Assembly: GCA_013001885.1 (NCBI GenBank)
Contig: JABDLD010000064.1
Coordinates: 103,626-167,625, forward strand
DNA length: 64,000 bases
Direction: 5' to 3'
Origin: Lysobacterales bacterium
GTDB lineage: Bacteria; Pseudomonadota; Gammaproteobacteria; Xanthomonadales; SZUA-36
Numbering within the stretch: the first letter of the stretch is position 1; the number at the start of each line of letters is the position of its first letter. Below are positions 1 through 8,926 of the stretch, piece after piece. The notes under the pieces were generated by a model. It saw only the letters and a list, made by a program, of their open reading frames with translations, searched no databases and was not told the origin of the DNA. The position numbers and the translations under genes are program-made.

Positions 1-471
1 ATCAGTTCTGGATTCAACCCGAAACGCAGGCACCCGGTACTGAAACGCATTCGGCCGCATAACGGCATCGATTATTACGCCCCCAGGGGCACGCCGGTCT
101 ATGCTGCCGGGGACGGTACCGTTACCCGTTCCGACTATTCCCGGTCCAATGGACACCACGTCTTCATCAAGCACGCCAACAGCATCGAGACGAAATACCT
201 GCATTTCACAAGGCGGGCGGTCAAAAAGGGACAAAAGGTCAAACAGGGCCAGACGATCGGTTACGTCGGCTCGACCGGGCTGGCGACCGGACCGCATTTG
301 CATTATGAATTTGTAGTGAATGGCGTCCACCGCAACCCGAGAACCGTCCCACTGCCCAAGGTCGAGCCGCTGCAGGGGGCTGTGCTCAGCGCTTTCCAGG
401 CACAGGCAGCACCGATGTTGACGCAGTTAAGCCGAATGGAATCCGCCTCTCTTTACGCGAGCCGGGAGTGA
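1..471 (+). CDS. M23 family metallopeptidase (MepM/NlpD-like), 5' partial
   Basis: This is the C-terminal 156 residues of a LytM/M23 zinc endopeptidase that cuts peptidoglycan cross-links in the periplasm; the N-terminus lies outside the window. The reading frame is open from base 1 to the TGA at 469-471. The zinc-site motif HNGID (visible residues 20-24) followed by GTPVYAAGDG, and the HLHYE motif (residues 99-103) preceded by GLATGP, are the family signature and all ligands look intact. The stop overlaps the GTG start of anmK by four bases, so the two are probably translationally coupled. A wall endopeptidase next to anmK is a common gammaproteobacterial arrangement. Family is certain; which paralogue (MepM, or a LysM-containing form) cannot be told without the missing N-terminus. 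Confidence 0.9.
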   Translation: MSSGFNPKRRHPVLKRIRPHNGIDYYAPRGTPVYAAGDGTVTRSDYSRSNGHHVFIKHANSIETKYLHFTRRAVKKGQKVKQGQTIGYVGSTGLATGPHLHYEFVVNGVHRNPRTVPLPKVEPLQGAVLSAFQAQAAPMLTQLSRMESASLYASRE

Positions 472-1601
472 AAAAGGGGCGCTTTATCGGCATGATTTCC
501 GGCACCAGCCGTGATGGAGCCGACGCCGCGCTGGTCCGATTCGAAAGCCACCACGCCGAAATAGAGGCGGCGGTCTGCATACCCTACTCTGCCGAACTGA
601 CACGGTCTCTGGACCGCCTGATCCGGGCCGGACAACGCCCCGATGCATCACTGCAAAAACAGCTGGATATCCAACTCGCAGATCACTTCAGCGAAACGGT
701 CCGGCAGTTGCTTGATCAAACGGACGTCAACCCATCGGAGGTCACGGCCATCGGCTCGCACGGCCAGACCGTCTGGCACCACCCGGAGGGTCCCGAACCC
801 GAGTCGATCCAGCTGGGCAGCCCCGAACTCATCGCGGAGAAAACCGGAATCGTGACCGTGGGCGATTTTCGCCGTGCTGATATCGAGGCGGGCGGTCAAG
901 GTGCGCCACTTGCACCATTGCTCCACCTGGCCCTGTTCAGGCCGGCTGCAACCAAGAGTCCGGTCACTCGCGTGGTGCTGAACCTTGGCGGCATCGCCAA
1001 CATATCTGTGCTTGACCGTGCCGGCGCCGTTTCCGGCTACGACACCGGTCCCGCCAATTGCCTGCTGGACGCCTGGATTCATAAGTCCCGCGCAGAACGC
1101 TTCGACAAGGACGGCGCGTGGGCAGCCGGCGGAACCATATTGCCGGTTCTGCTGCAACAGATGCTGGCCGATCCGTACTTCAGGCAACCGCCACCCAAAA
1201 GCACCGGCATTGAGTACTTCAACCTGGCGTGGCTGGCGCAACATCAACCGGACCAGTACCGTCCGGGCGACGTGCAGGCCTCGCTGGCGGAACTGACTGC
1301 AATCACCGTTGCCGAATCGGTTCGAGGCCACACCCCCGAAGACCTCCTGGTCTGCGGCGGCGGAGTTCATAACGCCTGGCTCATGAGCCGGCTGGAGAAT
1401 CACCTGCAAGGAGTCCCGATCAGGTCCACGGCCGAATTCGGACTCGATCCCGATTGGGTCGAAGCGGTGCTGTTTGCCTGGCTGGCGCGGGAACGCCTGG
1501 CGAACCGGCCGCAGGCAACCCGCGACATTACGGGTGCAAGCGGCCCGGTTTTGCTCGGGGTCATTGCAAATCCTCCGCGCAGCGAACCCGCCTTGGGCTA
1601 A
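468..1601 (+). CDS. anmK: anhydro-N-acetylmuramic acid kinase
   Basis: AnmK converts cytoplasmic 1,6-anhydro-MurNAc, imported during wall recycling, to MurNAc-6-phosphate using ATP. The protein is 377 residues, close to the usual ~370. The N-terminal phosphate-binding loop GMISGTSRDGADA (about residues 8-20) matches the family pattern, and NLGGIANIS and GYDTGPANCLLD in the middle are also characteristic. The GTG start at 468 overlaps the upstream peptidase stop (GTGA). The muropeptide permease gene ampG lies 5 kb downstream on the opposite strand, so two steps of the recycling route are in this window. The downstream YccF-type gene follows after nine bases. Confidence 0.95.
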   Translation: MKKGRFIGMISGTSRDGADAALVRFESHHAEIEAAVCIPYSAELTRSLDRLIRAGQRPDASLQKQLDIQLADHFSETVRQLLDQTDVNPSEVTAIGSHGQTVWHHPEGPEPESIQLGSPELIAEKTGIVTVGDFRRADIEAGGQGAPLAPLLHLALFRPAATKSPVTRVVLNLGGIANISVLDRAGAVSGYDTGPANCLLDAWIHKSRAERFDKDGAWAAGGTILPVLLQQMLADPYFRQPPPKSTGIEYFNLAWLAQHQPDQYRPGDVQASLAELTAITVAESVRGHTPEDLLVCGGGVHNAWLMSRLENHLQGVPIRSTAEFGLDPDWVEAVLFAWLARERLANRPQATRDITGASGPVLLGVIANPPRSEPALG

Positions 1602-1610
1602 AATAACAAG

Positions 1611-1988
1611 ATGAACCTGTTGCTCAATCTCATCTGGCTTATCCTCGGCGGTTTTATCGTCGTCATCGCCTACCTGCTGGGCGGGCTGCTGCTTTGCATC
1701 ACTATCATCGGCATACCTTTTGGAATCCAGTGTTTCAAGCTGGCTGGTCTCGCCCTCGCGCCCTTCGGCCGCGAGGTGCGCGAAAAAGAACCGCCCAGCG
1801 GAGCCGTGGCCGTCATCATGAATATCATCTGGATCATTCTTCCCGGACTCGAGCTGGCTGTTTTCCACCTGATCATGGCCTTGCTTTTCGCCATTACCAT
1901 TATTGGGCTGCCGATAGCTTCTCAACACCTGAAAATGACCCGGCTTGCGTTGATCCCGTTCGGTTTCCAGGTCAGGGACATGGCTTGA
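1611..1988 (+). CDS. YccF domain inner membrane protein
   Basis: A 125-residue hydrophobic protein made of two similar halves. Each half has a membrane stretch, then an ITIIGIPFGIQ / ITIIGLPIASQ turn, then a LALAPFG / LALIPFG motif. This duplicated pattern is that of the YccF (DUF307) family of small inner membrane proteins; E. coli YccF is of similar size. Function is not established for the family. The stop overlaps the ATG of the next gene by one base (TGATG), which argues for translational coupling. The domain call is confident; no role is inferred. Confidence 0.85.
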   Translation: MNLLLNLIWLILGGFIVVIAYLLGGLLLCITIIGIPFGIQCFKLAGLALAPFGREVREKEPPSGAVAVIMNIIWIILPGLELAVFHLIMALLFAITIIGLPIASQHLKMTRLALIPFGFQVRDMA

Positions 1989-2596
1989 TGCCTCAGCATC
2001 CCTGGGCGGAATTGATCAGCACCTGGTTTGCCGAAACCCTGGATGATGATTCTGCCGTCCCTGCACGAATGAAGTGGTGGTTTTCAGCCGACAAGGGTCG
2101 CGACGCCGAATTGGCTGCGCGCTTCAGCGGCCTGGTGGAACAATGCGCGCAGGGTAAAATGTACCGGTGGCTGGAAGAGCCGGAAGGAAGGCTGGGCCTG
2201 ATCCTGGCCCTGGACCAGTTACCCCGTAATTTGTTTCGGGGAACGCCTCGGGCCTTCGCTTACGATTCCCACGGCGCAGCCCTTTGCCTGGCCGCGGCCC
2301 ACACCGGAGAGGACCGCGAACTGAAACCCGTCCAGAGAGCCTTTCTGTATATGCCGCTGCAGCATTTCGAAGATCCACAGGCGCAGAATGCAGGCGTCGC
2401 TCTTTATCAACAATTGGCTGAGGAGAACCCCGGACGTCCGATATTTGCCGAGGGATTTCTGTCCTACGCCAGGCAGCATCGCGACATCATCGCCCGTTTC
2501 GGACGTTTCCCTCATCGCAACAAAATTCTGGGCCGAAAAAATACGGCCGGGGAAGCCGAATACCTGACTCGGGGCGCCCCCACTTTTGGACAATAG
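1988..2596 (+). CDS. DUF924 family protein
   Basis: A 202-residue soluble protein. The block LDQLPRNLFRGTPRAF in the first half is the hallmark of DUF924, a helical TPR-like family found widely in proteobacteria and without a proven biochemical role. The open frame extends upstream to 1694, but that part lies within the YccF gene in another frame. The ATG at 1988 overlaps the upstream TGA and gives the normal family length, so it was chosen as the start. The M20 peptidase gene begins three bases after the stop. Confidence 0.87.
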   Translation: MPQHPWAELISTWFAETLDDDSAVPARMKWWFSADKGRDAELAARFSGLVEQCAQGKMYRWLEEPEGRLGLILALDQLPRNLFRGTPRAFAYDSHGAALCLAAAHTGEDRELKPVQRAFLYMPLQHFEDPQAQNAGVALYQQLAEENPGRPIFAEGFLSYARQHRDIIARFGRFPHRNKILGRKNTAGEAEYLTRGAPTFGQ

Positions 2597-2599
2597 AAG

Positions 2600-4075
2600 A
2601 TGAAGAAAGCACTTTTCACTACTTTTCTGGCAGTGGTCGTTATCGCCGCCGTACTGATCTACCGGGCCGGCGCTACATTTGAAGACCGCCAGTTGGAACC
2701 GGCCGCCGGCCTGACGACGGTCGCCATCGACGAAAGCCTTGCCATTGAACGGTTCGCCGGGGCGCTGCGCATCCCAACGGTTTCTTTTGATGACCGCAGC
2801 AACTTTGACGCCGCCGCTTTTCGGGACTTCAAAAGCTTTCTGGAAGCCTCCTACCCCCTGGTCGACAGCCGGGCGCAGCTCACGGTGATCAATGACTACA
2901 GCCTGGTTTATCACCTGCCCGGCTCCGACCCATCACTGAAGCCCGTTCTGTTCATGGGCCACATGGACGTTGTGCCGATCGAGGAAATCACCCGCTCGGA
3001 ATGGTCCTATCCGCCGTTCGGCGGCACCGTTGCAGACGGCATCATCTGGGGGCGAGGCAGTGTGGATGACAAATTCACCGTCATCGCGCTGATGGAGGCG
3101 ATGGAGCAACTGTTGTCCGAAAACATCCAGCCGGAGCGTTCCATTTACCTGGCTTTCGGGCATGACGAGGAAGTCGGAGGCAAGGATGGCGCCGCAAAAG
3201 TCGCCGAGTACTTCGAACAAAAGGGCATCACCTTCGACTACGTGATGGACGAGGGCGGCGCCGTGCTGGAAGGCATGATGGAAGGGCTGGACCGGCCGGT
3301 CGCCATCATTGGCGTGTCTGAAAAAGGCTATGTAAACCTGGTACTGACCGTCAAGGCGCCGGGCGGGCATTCCTCGCAGCCGCCCCGGCAGACGGCGGTC
3401 GGCATCCTGAGCCGGGCCATCGTGGCGGTCGAAGACAGCCCGTTTCCAGCCAGGCTGGATTACATCTATCCGACTTTCGAAGCGCTCGGCGCAGAGATGC
3501 CGTTCAGCAATCGACTGGCGATGGCCAACCTGTGGCTGCTGTCCCCGCTGGTCAAAAGCGTCATGCTGAAAAACAAGGATGACGCACCCGGGATCAGGAC
3601 CACCACCGCGGCCACGATGGTCAGCGGCAGCCCGAAGTCCAACATCCTGCCTACCCGGGCTACGGCCGTGATCAACTTCAGGATTCTGCCGGGAGACAGC
3701 GTTGAGTCGGTGACAAATCGTGTGATCGAACTGATCGATGATGAACGGGTGACAGTAACCGCCGAATACGGTGTCAATCCCTCGCCCGTCTCGCCCACTG
3801 ATTCACGCGGGTTCGAGTTGATCGCGCAAACCATTCGCGGCATGGATGACTCTATCCTGGTGGCGCCCTACATGGTGCGCGGCGGAACGGACGCAAAGTA
3901 TTTCTATTCAGTATCGCCGAACGTGTACCGTTTCATGATGCTCAGGATCGATCCGACGACCATCGGTTACCTGCACGGGATCGATGAGCACGTGGCCGCC
4001 GAGGACTACCTCGAAGCGATCCGTTTTTACTACCACCTGATCCACCTTTCGATCAGCAACAGGAAAAGCTTATGA
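2600..4075 (+). CDS. M20 family zinc peptidase, PM20D1/carboxypeptidase S-like
   Basis: A 491-residue M20 metallopeptidase with one N-terminal hydrophobic segment (about residues 4-22) that should anchor or export it. The di-zinc centre is visible: GHMDVVP (H121, D123), GRGSVDDK (bridging Asp near 156), HDEEVGG (catalytic Glu 190/191), DEGG (near 217-220) and a late His in YLHGIDEH. The length and motif set resemble the PM20D1/carboxypeptidase S branch, which acts on N-acyl amino acids or peptides; the substrate here is unknown. ATG at 2600 follows a purine-rich AGAAG. The stop overlaps the opine-dehydrogenase start (ATGA), so the two probably work in one pathway. Confidence 0.88.
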   Translation: MKKALFTTFLAVVVIAAVLIYRAGATFEDRQLEPAAGLTTVAIDESLAIERFAGALRIPTVSFDDRSNFDAAAFRDFKSFLEASYPLVDSRAQLTVINDYSLVYHLPGSDPSLKPVLFMGHMDVVPIEEITRSEWSYPPFGGTVADGIIWGRGSVDDKFTVIALMEAMEQLLSENIQPERSIYLAFGHDEEVGGKDGAAKVAEYFEQKGITFDYVMDEGGAVLEGMMEGLDRPVAIIGVSEKGYVNLVLTVKAPGGHSSQPPRQTAVGILSRAIVAVEDSPFPARLDYIYPTFEALGAEMPFSNRLAMANLWLLSPLVKSVMLKNKDDAPGIRTTTAATMVSGSPKSNILPTRATAVINFRILPGDSVESVTNRVIELIDDERVTVTAEYGVNPSPVSPTDSRGFELIAQTIRGMDDSILVAPYMVRGGTDAKYFYSVSPNVYRFMMLRIDPTTIGYLHGIDEHVAAEDYLEAIRFYYHLIHLSISNRKSL

Positions 4076-5145
4076 ACATCACCGTACTGGGGGCCGGAGC
4101 CGGCGGAACCACGGTTGCGTTCGACTGCGCCGCTCACGGACATGAAGTTCGCCTTTTTGACTTCCCGCAATTTCCCGCGAACATAGCCGCGGTTGAAAAT
4201 CAGGGCGGCATCTACGCTGAGGGCGACATTTCAGGCTTCAGCGCTATCGCATACGCCGGCCATGACATCGAACGCGCGCTGGAAAATGCGGAATTGGTTT
4301 ACGTCGTCGGGCCTGCCTTCAGCACCGGGCCATTTGGAGAAGCGGTTGCCGGCAAGTTGCGGGCGGGGCAGACCGTCGTGGTCACGCCCGGTTCCTGCGG
4401 CGGCGCGCTGGCCTTCAAACAGGCTGCCGGCCTGGCCGTCGAGGATGACTCGATACGCGTGGCCGAAACGCACACCCTGCATTACGCCGTGCGCCTGACC
4501 CAACCCGGCCGCGTCCACGTGTTTCTCAAACTCAAAGCCGGAAACCTGCTGGCAGCGCTGCCAGGCAGCCAGACGGCGAACATCCTGCAGATGATTGCCG
4601 ACGTGTATCCGACCATGGAGCCGGCGAAAAACGTGATTCAGACCAGCCTGCAAAACGCCAATCCGGTCATTCATCCTGCCGTCAGCCTGTGCAATTCCGC
4701 ACGCATTGAAGGCCCGGACGATTTTCTTTTCTACGAGGAAGGCGTGACTGACTCAGTGGGCAGGATCATCGAAGCGGTTGATCGCGAACGGATAGCGATT
4801 GGCAAACGGCTGGAAATCGAAATCTTCTCGGATCCGGAAATGGGAATGCGCCAGGGTTACATGCTCGAGAACAATTACGGCTCGGGTTACCGGAAGGCAC
4901 CCGGTTTTCTGGGGATCACTGCCCAGCCGCAACTGGACCATCGCTATATCAACGAGGATGTCGGGTACGGACTCGTCTTCATGTCACGACTCGGCGAGCA
5001 GGTGGGGGTTGAGACCCCGACCATCGACAGCATCATCCAGTTCGCCTCGGTGCTGATGAACCGCGACTACGCCGGGGAAGCGTTGCGCACGCCCGCGTCG
5101 CTGGGGATCGGGGACCTGACAACTGAGCAGATTGCGGGCCTTTAG
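4072..5145 (+). CDS. NAD/NADP octopine/nopaline (opine) dehydrogenase family protein
   Basis: A 357-residue cytoplasmic oxidoreductase. A Rossmann fold opens the protein with GAGAGG at residues 7-12, followed by a DFPQFPANI stretch and, in the C-terminal half, the helical substrate domain of the octopine/nopaline dehydrogenase family (for example NANPVIHPA). Such enzymes join an amino acid to a 2-oxo acid by reductive condensation, or run in reverse. The real substrate cannot be read from sequence. The ATG overlaps the M20 peptidase stop by four bases, and the next gene, a GDT1-type transporter, starts 15 bases downstream. Family call is good; opine synthesis versus degradation is open. Confidence 0.82.
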   Translation: MNITVLGAGAGGTTVAFDCAAHGHEVRLFDFPQFPANIAAVENQGGIYAEGDISGFSAIAYAGHDIERALENAELVYVVGPAFSTGPFGEAVAGKLRAGQTVVVTPGSCGGALAFKQAAGLAVEDDSIRVAETHTLHYAVRLTQPGRVHVFLKLKAGNLLAALPGSQTANILQMIADVYPTMEPAKNVIQTSLQNANPVIHPAVSLCNSARIEGPDDFLFYEEGVTDSVGRIIEAVDRERIAIGKRLEIEIFSDPEMGMRQGYMLENNYGSGYRKAPGFLGITAQPQLDHRYINEDVGYGLVFMSRLGEQVGVETPTIDSIIQFASVLMNRDYAGEALRTPASLGIGDLTTEQIAGL

Positions 5146-5160
5146 GGACAGGGAGTCGAC

Positions 5161-5442
5161 GTGGACTTGAAAATTCTGGGAGTTGTTTTTATCACCGTTT
5201 TTATCGCCGAAATGGCGGATAAAACCCAGCTGGTCACCCTATTGTTCGCTTCGGATAAAGACGTCAGTAAATGGACCGTCTTTTTCGGATCCGCTTCGGC
5301 GCTCGTTCTAACCAGTGCAATAGGGGTGGCCGCGGGTTCGATTCTTTCACAAGCGGTTAACGTCAAGACAATGTCGATCATCGCCGGAACCGGTTTCGTG
5401 TTGATCGGTATATGGACGCTATACCATGGACTCCAGCAGTGA
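5161..5442 (+). CDS. TMEM165/GDT1 (UPF0016) family transporter, single-domain
   Basis: A 93-residue membrane protein with about three membrane helices. It carries one copy of the signature E-x-A-D-K-T (EMADKTQ, residues 17-23). Family members move Mn2+ or Ca2+, usually in exchange for H+. Most have two copies of this domain; a single copy implies that two chains pair up. The GTG start at 5161 follows a GGGAGT stretch at the proper distance. There is no room for a manganese riboswitch, because only 15 bases separate it from the upstream stop. The stop overlaps the probable GTG of the next gene. Confidence 0.85.
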   Translation: MDLKILGVVFITVFIAEMADKTQLVTLLFASDKDVSKWTVFFGSASALVLTSAIGVAAGSILSQAVNVKTMSIIAGTGFVLIGIWTLYHGLQQ

Positions 5443-6755
5443 CAAAAAAAACGGGCCGCAACGATCCCTGGTCCCAGGCCAAAAGGCTGGCGGCCCGGAC
5501 ACCTGAGTCACGCAATCGTTACGTAGACTTTCTGCGCGCCGTATCCATCTGCGCTGTCGTATTCGGCCATTGGCTGATGGCTGCGCCGTATGTGGATGAG
5601 AGCGGTATCCATATCACGAGCATGCTGGAGCATCAGCAATGGACCCGCTGGCTGACCTGGGCGTTCCAGGTGATGCCGGTATTCTTCCTTGTTGGCGGAT
5701 ATTCCAACAGCATTTCCTGGCAGTCGGCACTCGGCAAAGGCCGAACCTACAGCGAATGGCTGCAGGTCAGGCTCCAGCGACTGATTGGGCCCGTTCTCCC
5801 CCTGATCGTCATGTGGATCTTCCTGGCAGCCGGCGCCCAGTGGCTTGGCATGCGTCCCGAAATGGCGAAGGTGGCCTCCCAGATGGCCCTGATACCCATC
5901 TGGTTCCTCGCTGTGTACGTGATCGTAGTGGTCCTGGTACCGTTTACCTTCGCGGCCTGGCAAAAATACCGTTTTTGGTCGTTCGGAATACTTGTCATCG
6001 CTGCCGCGATCGATGATTACCTGTTCTTTGCGGCGGACCTCACCTCAGCGGGATGGCTCAACTACGCGTTCGTCTGGCTGGCGGTCCACCAGCTGGGTTA
6101 TGCCTGGCGTGACGGATTCATGGCGGGACCGAAACTGGGACTGGCCTGGGTCATCGGCGGCGGCGCTGTTTTAATCGGGCTGACTGCATTCGGGCCTTAC
6201 CCGATCAGCATGGTCAGCGTGCCCGGCCAGGAAATCAGCAACTCCCTGCCGCCCAAACTCTCCATGCTCACTTTGGGTATCGCACAGTGCGGGCTGCTGC
6301 TGTCCATCGAAAACCCCATGCGGCGCTGGCTCAGCCGGATTACACCCTGGACCGCCGTGGTACTCATCAACAGCATGATCATGACCGTATTCCTGTGGCA
6401 CCTGACGGCCTCCACCCTGGCCATTGGCGGCGCGATGCTGTTCAACGATATCGGCTTGACAGTGCAGCCAGGAAGCGGGACCTGGTGGGCGTTGCGTCCG
6501 GTCTGGATTTTCGTTTACCTGCTCGCCCTGCTGCCGTTCGCGCTCGGATTCGGCCGCTTTGAGCGCAGCGCTGCCGGAACGCAGATCCATTCATCGGGAA
6601 GACTGGTCGCGGGGGCGGTCCTGGCCTGCGCCGGACTGGCCTCACTGGCCCTGAACGGTGTCGTTGGCGGCCAGTGGCTCGGATTACAGGCCGGGGCGCT
6701 GATCCTGCCCTTCGCGGGAGCCCTGTTGGCGGGAATCAATCCGCTTAGAAAATAA
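5439..6755 (+). CDS. acyltransferase 3 family integral membrane protein
   Basis: A roughly 438-residue protein with ten or more hydrophobic helices. Near its N-terminus is YVDFLRAVSICAVVFGHW, the first-helix motif of the acyltransferase-3 (OatA/NodX-type) family, including the conserved His. These enzymes O-acylate extracellular sugars or lipids, with the acyl group crossing the membrane. The GTG at 5439 overlaps the upstream TGA (GTGA), matching other junctions in this cluster, and was preferred; an in-frame ATG at 5412 would add nine residues. The gene converges on ampG with only eight bases between. The acceptor substrate is unknown. Confidence 0.85.
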   Translation: MTKKTGRNDPWSQAKRLAARTPESRNRYVDFLRAVSICAVVFGHWLMAAPYVDESGIHITSMLEHQQWTRWLTWAFQVMPVFFLVGGYSNSISWQSALGKGRTYSEWLQVRLQRLIGPVLPLIVMWIFLAAGAQWLGMRPEMAKVASQMALIPIWFLAVYVIVVVLVPFTFAAWQKYRFWSFGILVIAAAIDDYLFFAADLTSAGWLNYAFVWLAVHQLGYAWRDGFMAGPKLGLAWVIGGGAVLIGLTAFGPYPISMVSVPGQEISNSLPPKLSMLTLGIAQCGLLLSIENPMRRWLSRITPWTAVVLINSMIMTVFLWHLTASTLAIGGAMLFNDIGLTVQPGSGTWWALRPVWIFVYLLALLPFALGFGRFERSAAGTQIHSSGRLVAGAVLACAGLASLALNGVVGGQWLGLQAGALILPFAGALLAGINPLRK

Positions 6756-6763
6756 ATTCGGCT

Positions 6764-8005
6764 CTATTCCCTGTTCCAGGGCGCCACCTTTAACAGCATC
6801 AGCATGCCGGGAATCGCCACGGCGGTGCAGACCAGGAAGAAGCTCGTGTAGCCCATCCACTCGATTAGAAAGCCGGTCGAGGCATTCGCAAACGTCCGTG
6901 GAATCACAACGATACTGGAAAACAGCGCAAACTGGGTGGCGGTAAACGCACGGCTGGTTTCACGCGCCAGGTAGGCGGTGAGAGCGACCGTGCCCATCCC
7001 TACGCCAAGGTATTCACCGCTGACCACGAGAAAAAGACCCGTGGGGCTGTGGCCGACCGTGCTCAACCAGACGAAACCGAGGATCGTCAGAATCTGCACG
7101 AAACCAAAAATCCACAATGCGCGATTGATGCTCAGCTTGAGCATTGCGATGCCGGCAATCACAGATCCTGCGATCGAAGCCCATAACGCGGAAAATTTCG
7201 CTATCGTGCCGATTTCAGTGAGGCTGAACCCCATGTCGATATAAAAGGGCGTCGCCAGAGCGACCGCCATATTGTCACCCAGCTTGTACAGCAGGATGAA
7301 AGCCAGTACGGCCATGGCCGGGCCCAGCCCGTCCCGGCTGAAAAATTCACGAAAGGGTTCGACCACGGCTTCGCGGAGGGTGTGGGGCGCCAGCGTATCG
7401 TCACTGACTTCACGAATCACCAGGGTCATCACAATACCAATGGTCATGAACACTGCGGTCACCCAGAACACGGTCGACCACGCAAAATGATCGGCCAGGA
7501 TCAACGCGAGCGATCCGGGTACCAGTGCCGACAACCGGTATGCATTAATGTGAATCGAAGTGCCGGTTCCAAGCTCGTCATCATCGAGCAGTTCCCTGCG
7601 GTAGGCGTCGATGACGATATCCTGGCTGGCCGAAAAAAATGAAATGGTGAACACCGTGGCCAGGATCGGAAACAGCGACTCCGTTGGATTGAACAACCCG
7701 AGCATGCCGATGGTAATCAGCAACACGATCTGGGTAATCAAAGCCCAGCCTCGCCGGCGGCCCAGGAACGGGGGTTTGTAGCGGTCCATCAACGGCGACC
7801 AGATGAACTTCCAGGTGTAGGGAATCGTCATCAGGCTGAACAGCCCGATGGTCGCCAGGTCGATGCCTTCGGTCCGTAGCCAGGCCGGGACCAGGGAAAT
7901 CAGAACCCACAACGGCATGCCGGAAGTGAAGCCCAGGAACACGCAGGTGAGCATTCTGCGGCTGAGCAGAATTTCCTTCCAGTTACGTTGTTCTGCCTGG
8001 ATCAC
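6764..8005 (-). CDS. ampG: AmpG-type muropeptide permease (MFS)
   Basis: A 413-residue major-facilitator transporter with about 12 helices. The N-terminal stretch LGFTSGMPLWVL, the segment FIWSPLMDRYKPPFLGRRRGW and the general length match AmpG, the inner-membrane importer of GlcNAc-anhydroMurNAc peptides in wall recycling. GTG start at 8005, four bases after the exonuclease III stop, so both minus-strand genes are probably co-transcribed. AnmK, which acts on sugars released from this import, is encoded 5 kb away. No AmpC-type beta-lactamase or AmpR regulator is present in the window. The MFS and AmpG family call is confident; the exact muropeptide range is inferred. Confidence 0.88.
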   Translation of the reverse strand: MIQAEQRNWKEILLSRRMLTCVFLGFTSGMPLWVLISLVPAWLRTEGIDLATIGLFSLMTIPYTWKFIWSPLMDRYKPPFLGRRRGWALITQIVLLITIGMLGLFNPTESLFPILATVFTISFFSASQDIVIDAYRRELLDDDELGTGTSIHINAYRLSALVPGSLALILADHFAWSTVFWVTAVFMTIGIVMTLVIREVSDDTLAPHTLREAVVEPFREFFSRDGLGPAMAVLAFILLYKLGDNMAVALATPFYIDMGFSLTEIGTIAKFSALWASIAGSVIAGIAMLKLSINRALWIFGFVQILTILGFVWLSTVGHSPTGLFLVVSGEYLGVGMGTVALTAYLARETSRAFTATQFALFSSIVVIPRTFANASTGFLIEWMGYTSFFLVCTAVAIPGMLMLLKVAPWNRE

Positions 8006-8009
8006 GGGA

Positions 8010-8795
8010 TTATTCCCTGCCGGGGAACTCCATGTCGTAATCCATGATCAGCGGCGCATGGTCCGAAAAGCGTTCGTCCCTGTAAATTTCGGCCCGGGTC
8101 ACCTTACCGGCTATGGCGGGCGTGGTGACTTGGTAATCAATTCGCCAACCCGTGTTGTTGGCCCACGCCTGGCCCCGGTTCGACCACCAGGTGTATTGCT
8201 CCTCGCGGGGATCAATCGCGCGGAACGCATCCGTCATGCCGACATCGCCGAACAGTTCATCCATCCAGGCCCGCTCTTCGGGCAGGAATCCGGAGTTTTT
8301 CTGATTGCCCCGCCAGTTCTTGATGTCGATTTTCCGGTGCGCGATATTCCAGTCGCCGCAAATAACGTAATGGCGGCCGTCGCGGGCCCACTCGGCCAGC
8401 CGCGGTTGCAGAAAGTCCATGCACTGGTATTTGATCTGCTGCCGTTCCTCCTTCGAGGAGCCGGAAGGCAGGTAAAGCGAAATGACGGAAAGATCGCCAA
8501 AATCCGCCTGCAGCCAGCGTCCTTCGATGTCCATGACGTCCCAACCCAGGCCGTAATGTACGCGGCTGGGCTGATGGCGGGTGTAAATCGCCACGCCGCT
8601 GTAGCCCTTCTTGACCGCATCGTGGTAGTAAACGTGATAACCCGGCGGAAAGAAATGCCGGTCGATCAACTGCGGGTGCTGTGCCTTGGTTTCCTGGACG
8701 CAAACCACATCGGCATCCTGCCGGTGCATCCACTCAAAGAAGCCTTTTTTTGCAGCAGCCCGGATGCCGTTGGCATTCAGTGTAATAATCCGCAT
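8010..8795 (-). CDS. xthA: exodeoxyribonuclease III (AP endonuclease, EEP family)
   Basis: A 261-residue nuclease of the exonuclease III / APE1 type, which cuts DNA at abasic sites and trims 3' blocks. Motifs in order: LNANGIRAA near the N-terminus, QETKAQ (metal-binding Glu), GDWNIAHRKIDIKN (catalytic Asp/Asn), TWWSNR and SDHAPLIMDY (active-site Asp-His). The open frame extends to 8828, but the ATG at 8795 is preceded at about 10 bases by a GGAG and gives the family N-terminus, so it was chosen. Leads into ampG with four bases between. Could equally be named exoA. Confidence 0.93.
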   Translation of the reverse strand: MRIITLNANGIRAAAKKGFFEWMHRQDADVVCVQETKAQHPQLIDRHFFPPGYHVYYHDAVKKGYSGVAIYTRHQPSRVHYGLGWDVMDIEGRWLQADFGDLSVISLYLPSGSSKEERQQIKYQCMDFLQPRLAEWARDGRHYVICGDWNIAHRKIDIKNWRGNQKNSGFLPEERAWMDELFGDVGMTDAFRAIDPREEQYTWWSNRGQAWANNTGWRIDYQVTTPAIAGKVTRAEIYRDERFSDHAPLIMDYDMEFPGRE

Positions 8796-8926
8796 CCTGA
8801 AGCACTCCGGAAAAGGTCGTTTCAACAACGGGCCAGCATAGCAAAACGATCACGGTATGGGGCGCGCAATTTTTATTCTTTAGCGCTTTTTTGGCATACT
8901 GGACACTCGCTGGAAAGGATTCTTTG

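Noticed and set aside
648..1928. 426-codon open frame on the minus strand
   Set aside because: Antisense to anmK and the YccF gene; low-complexity Gln/Arg-rich content and no motif.
5146..5160. Manganese riboswitch before the GDT1-type gene
   Set aside because: The gap is only 15 bases.
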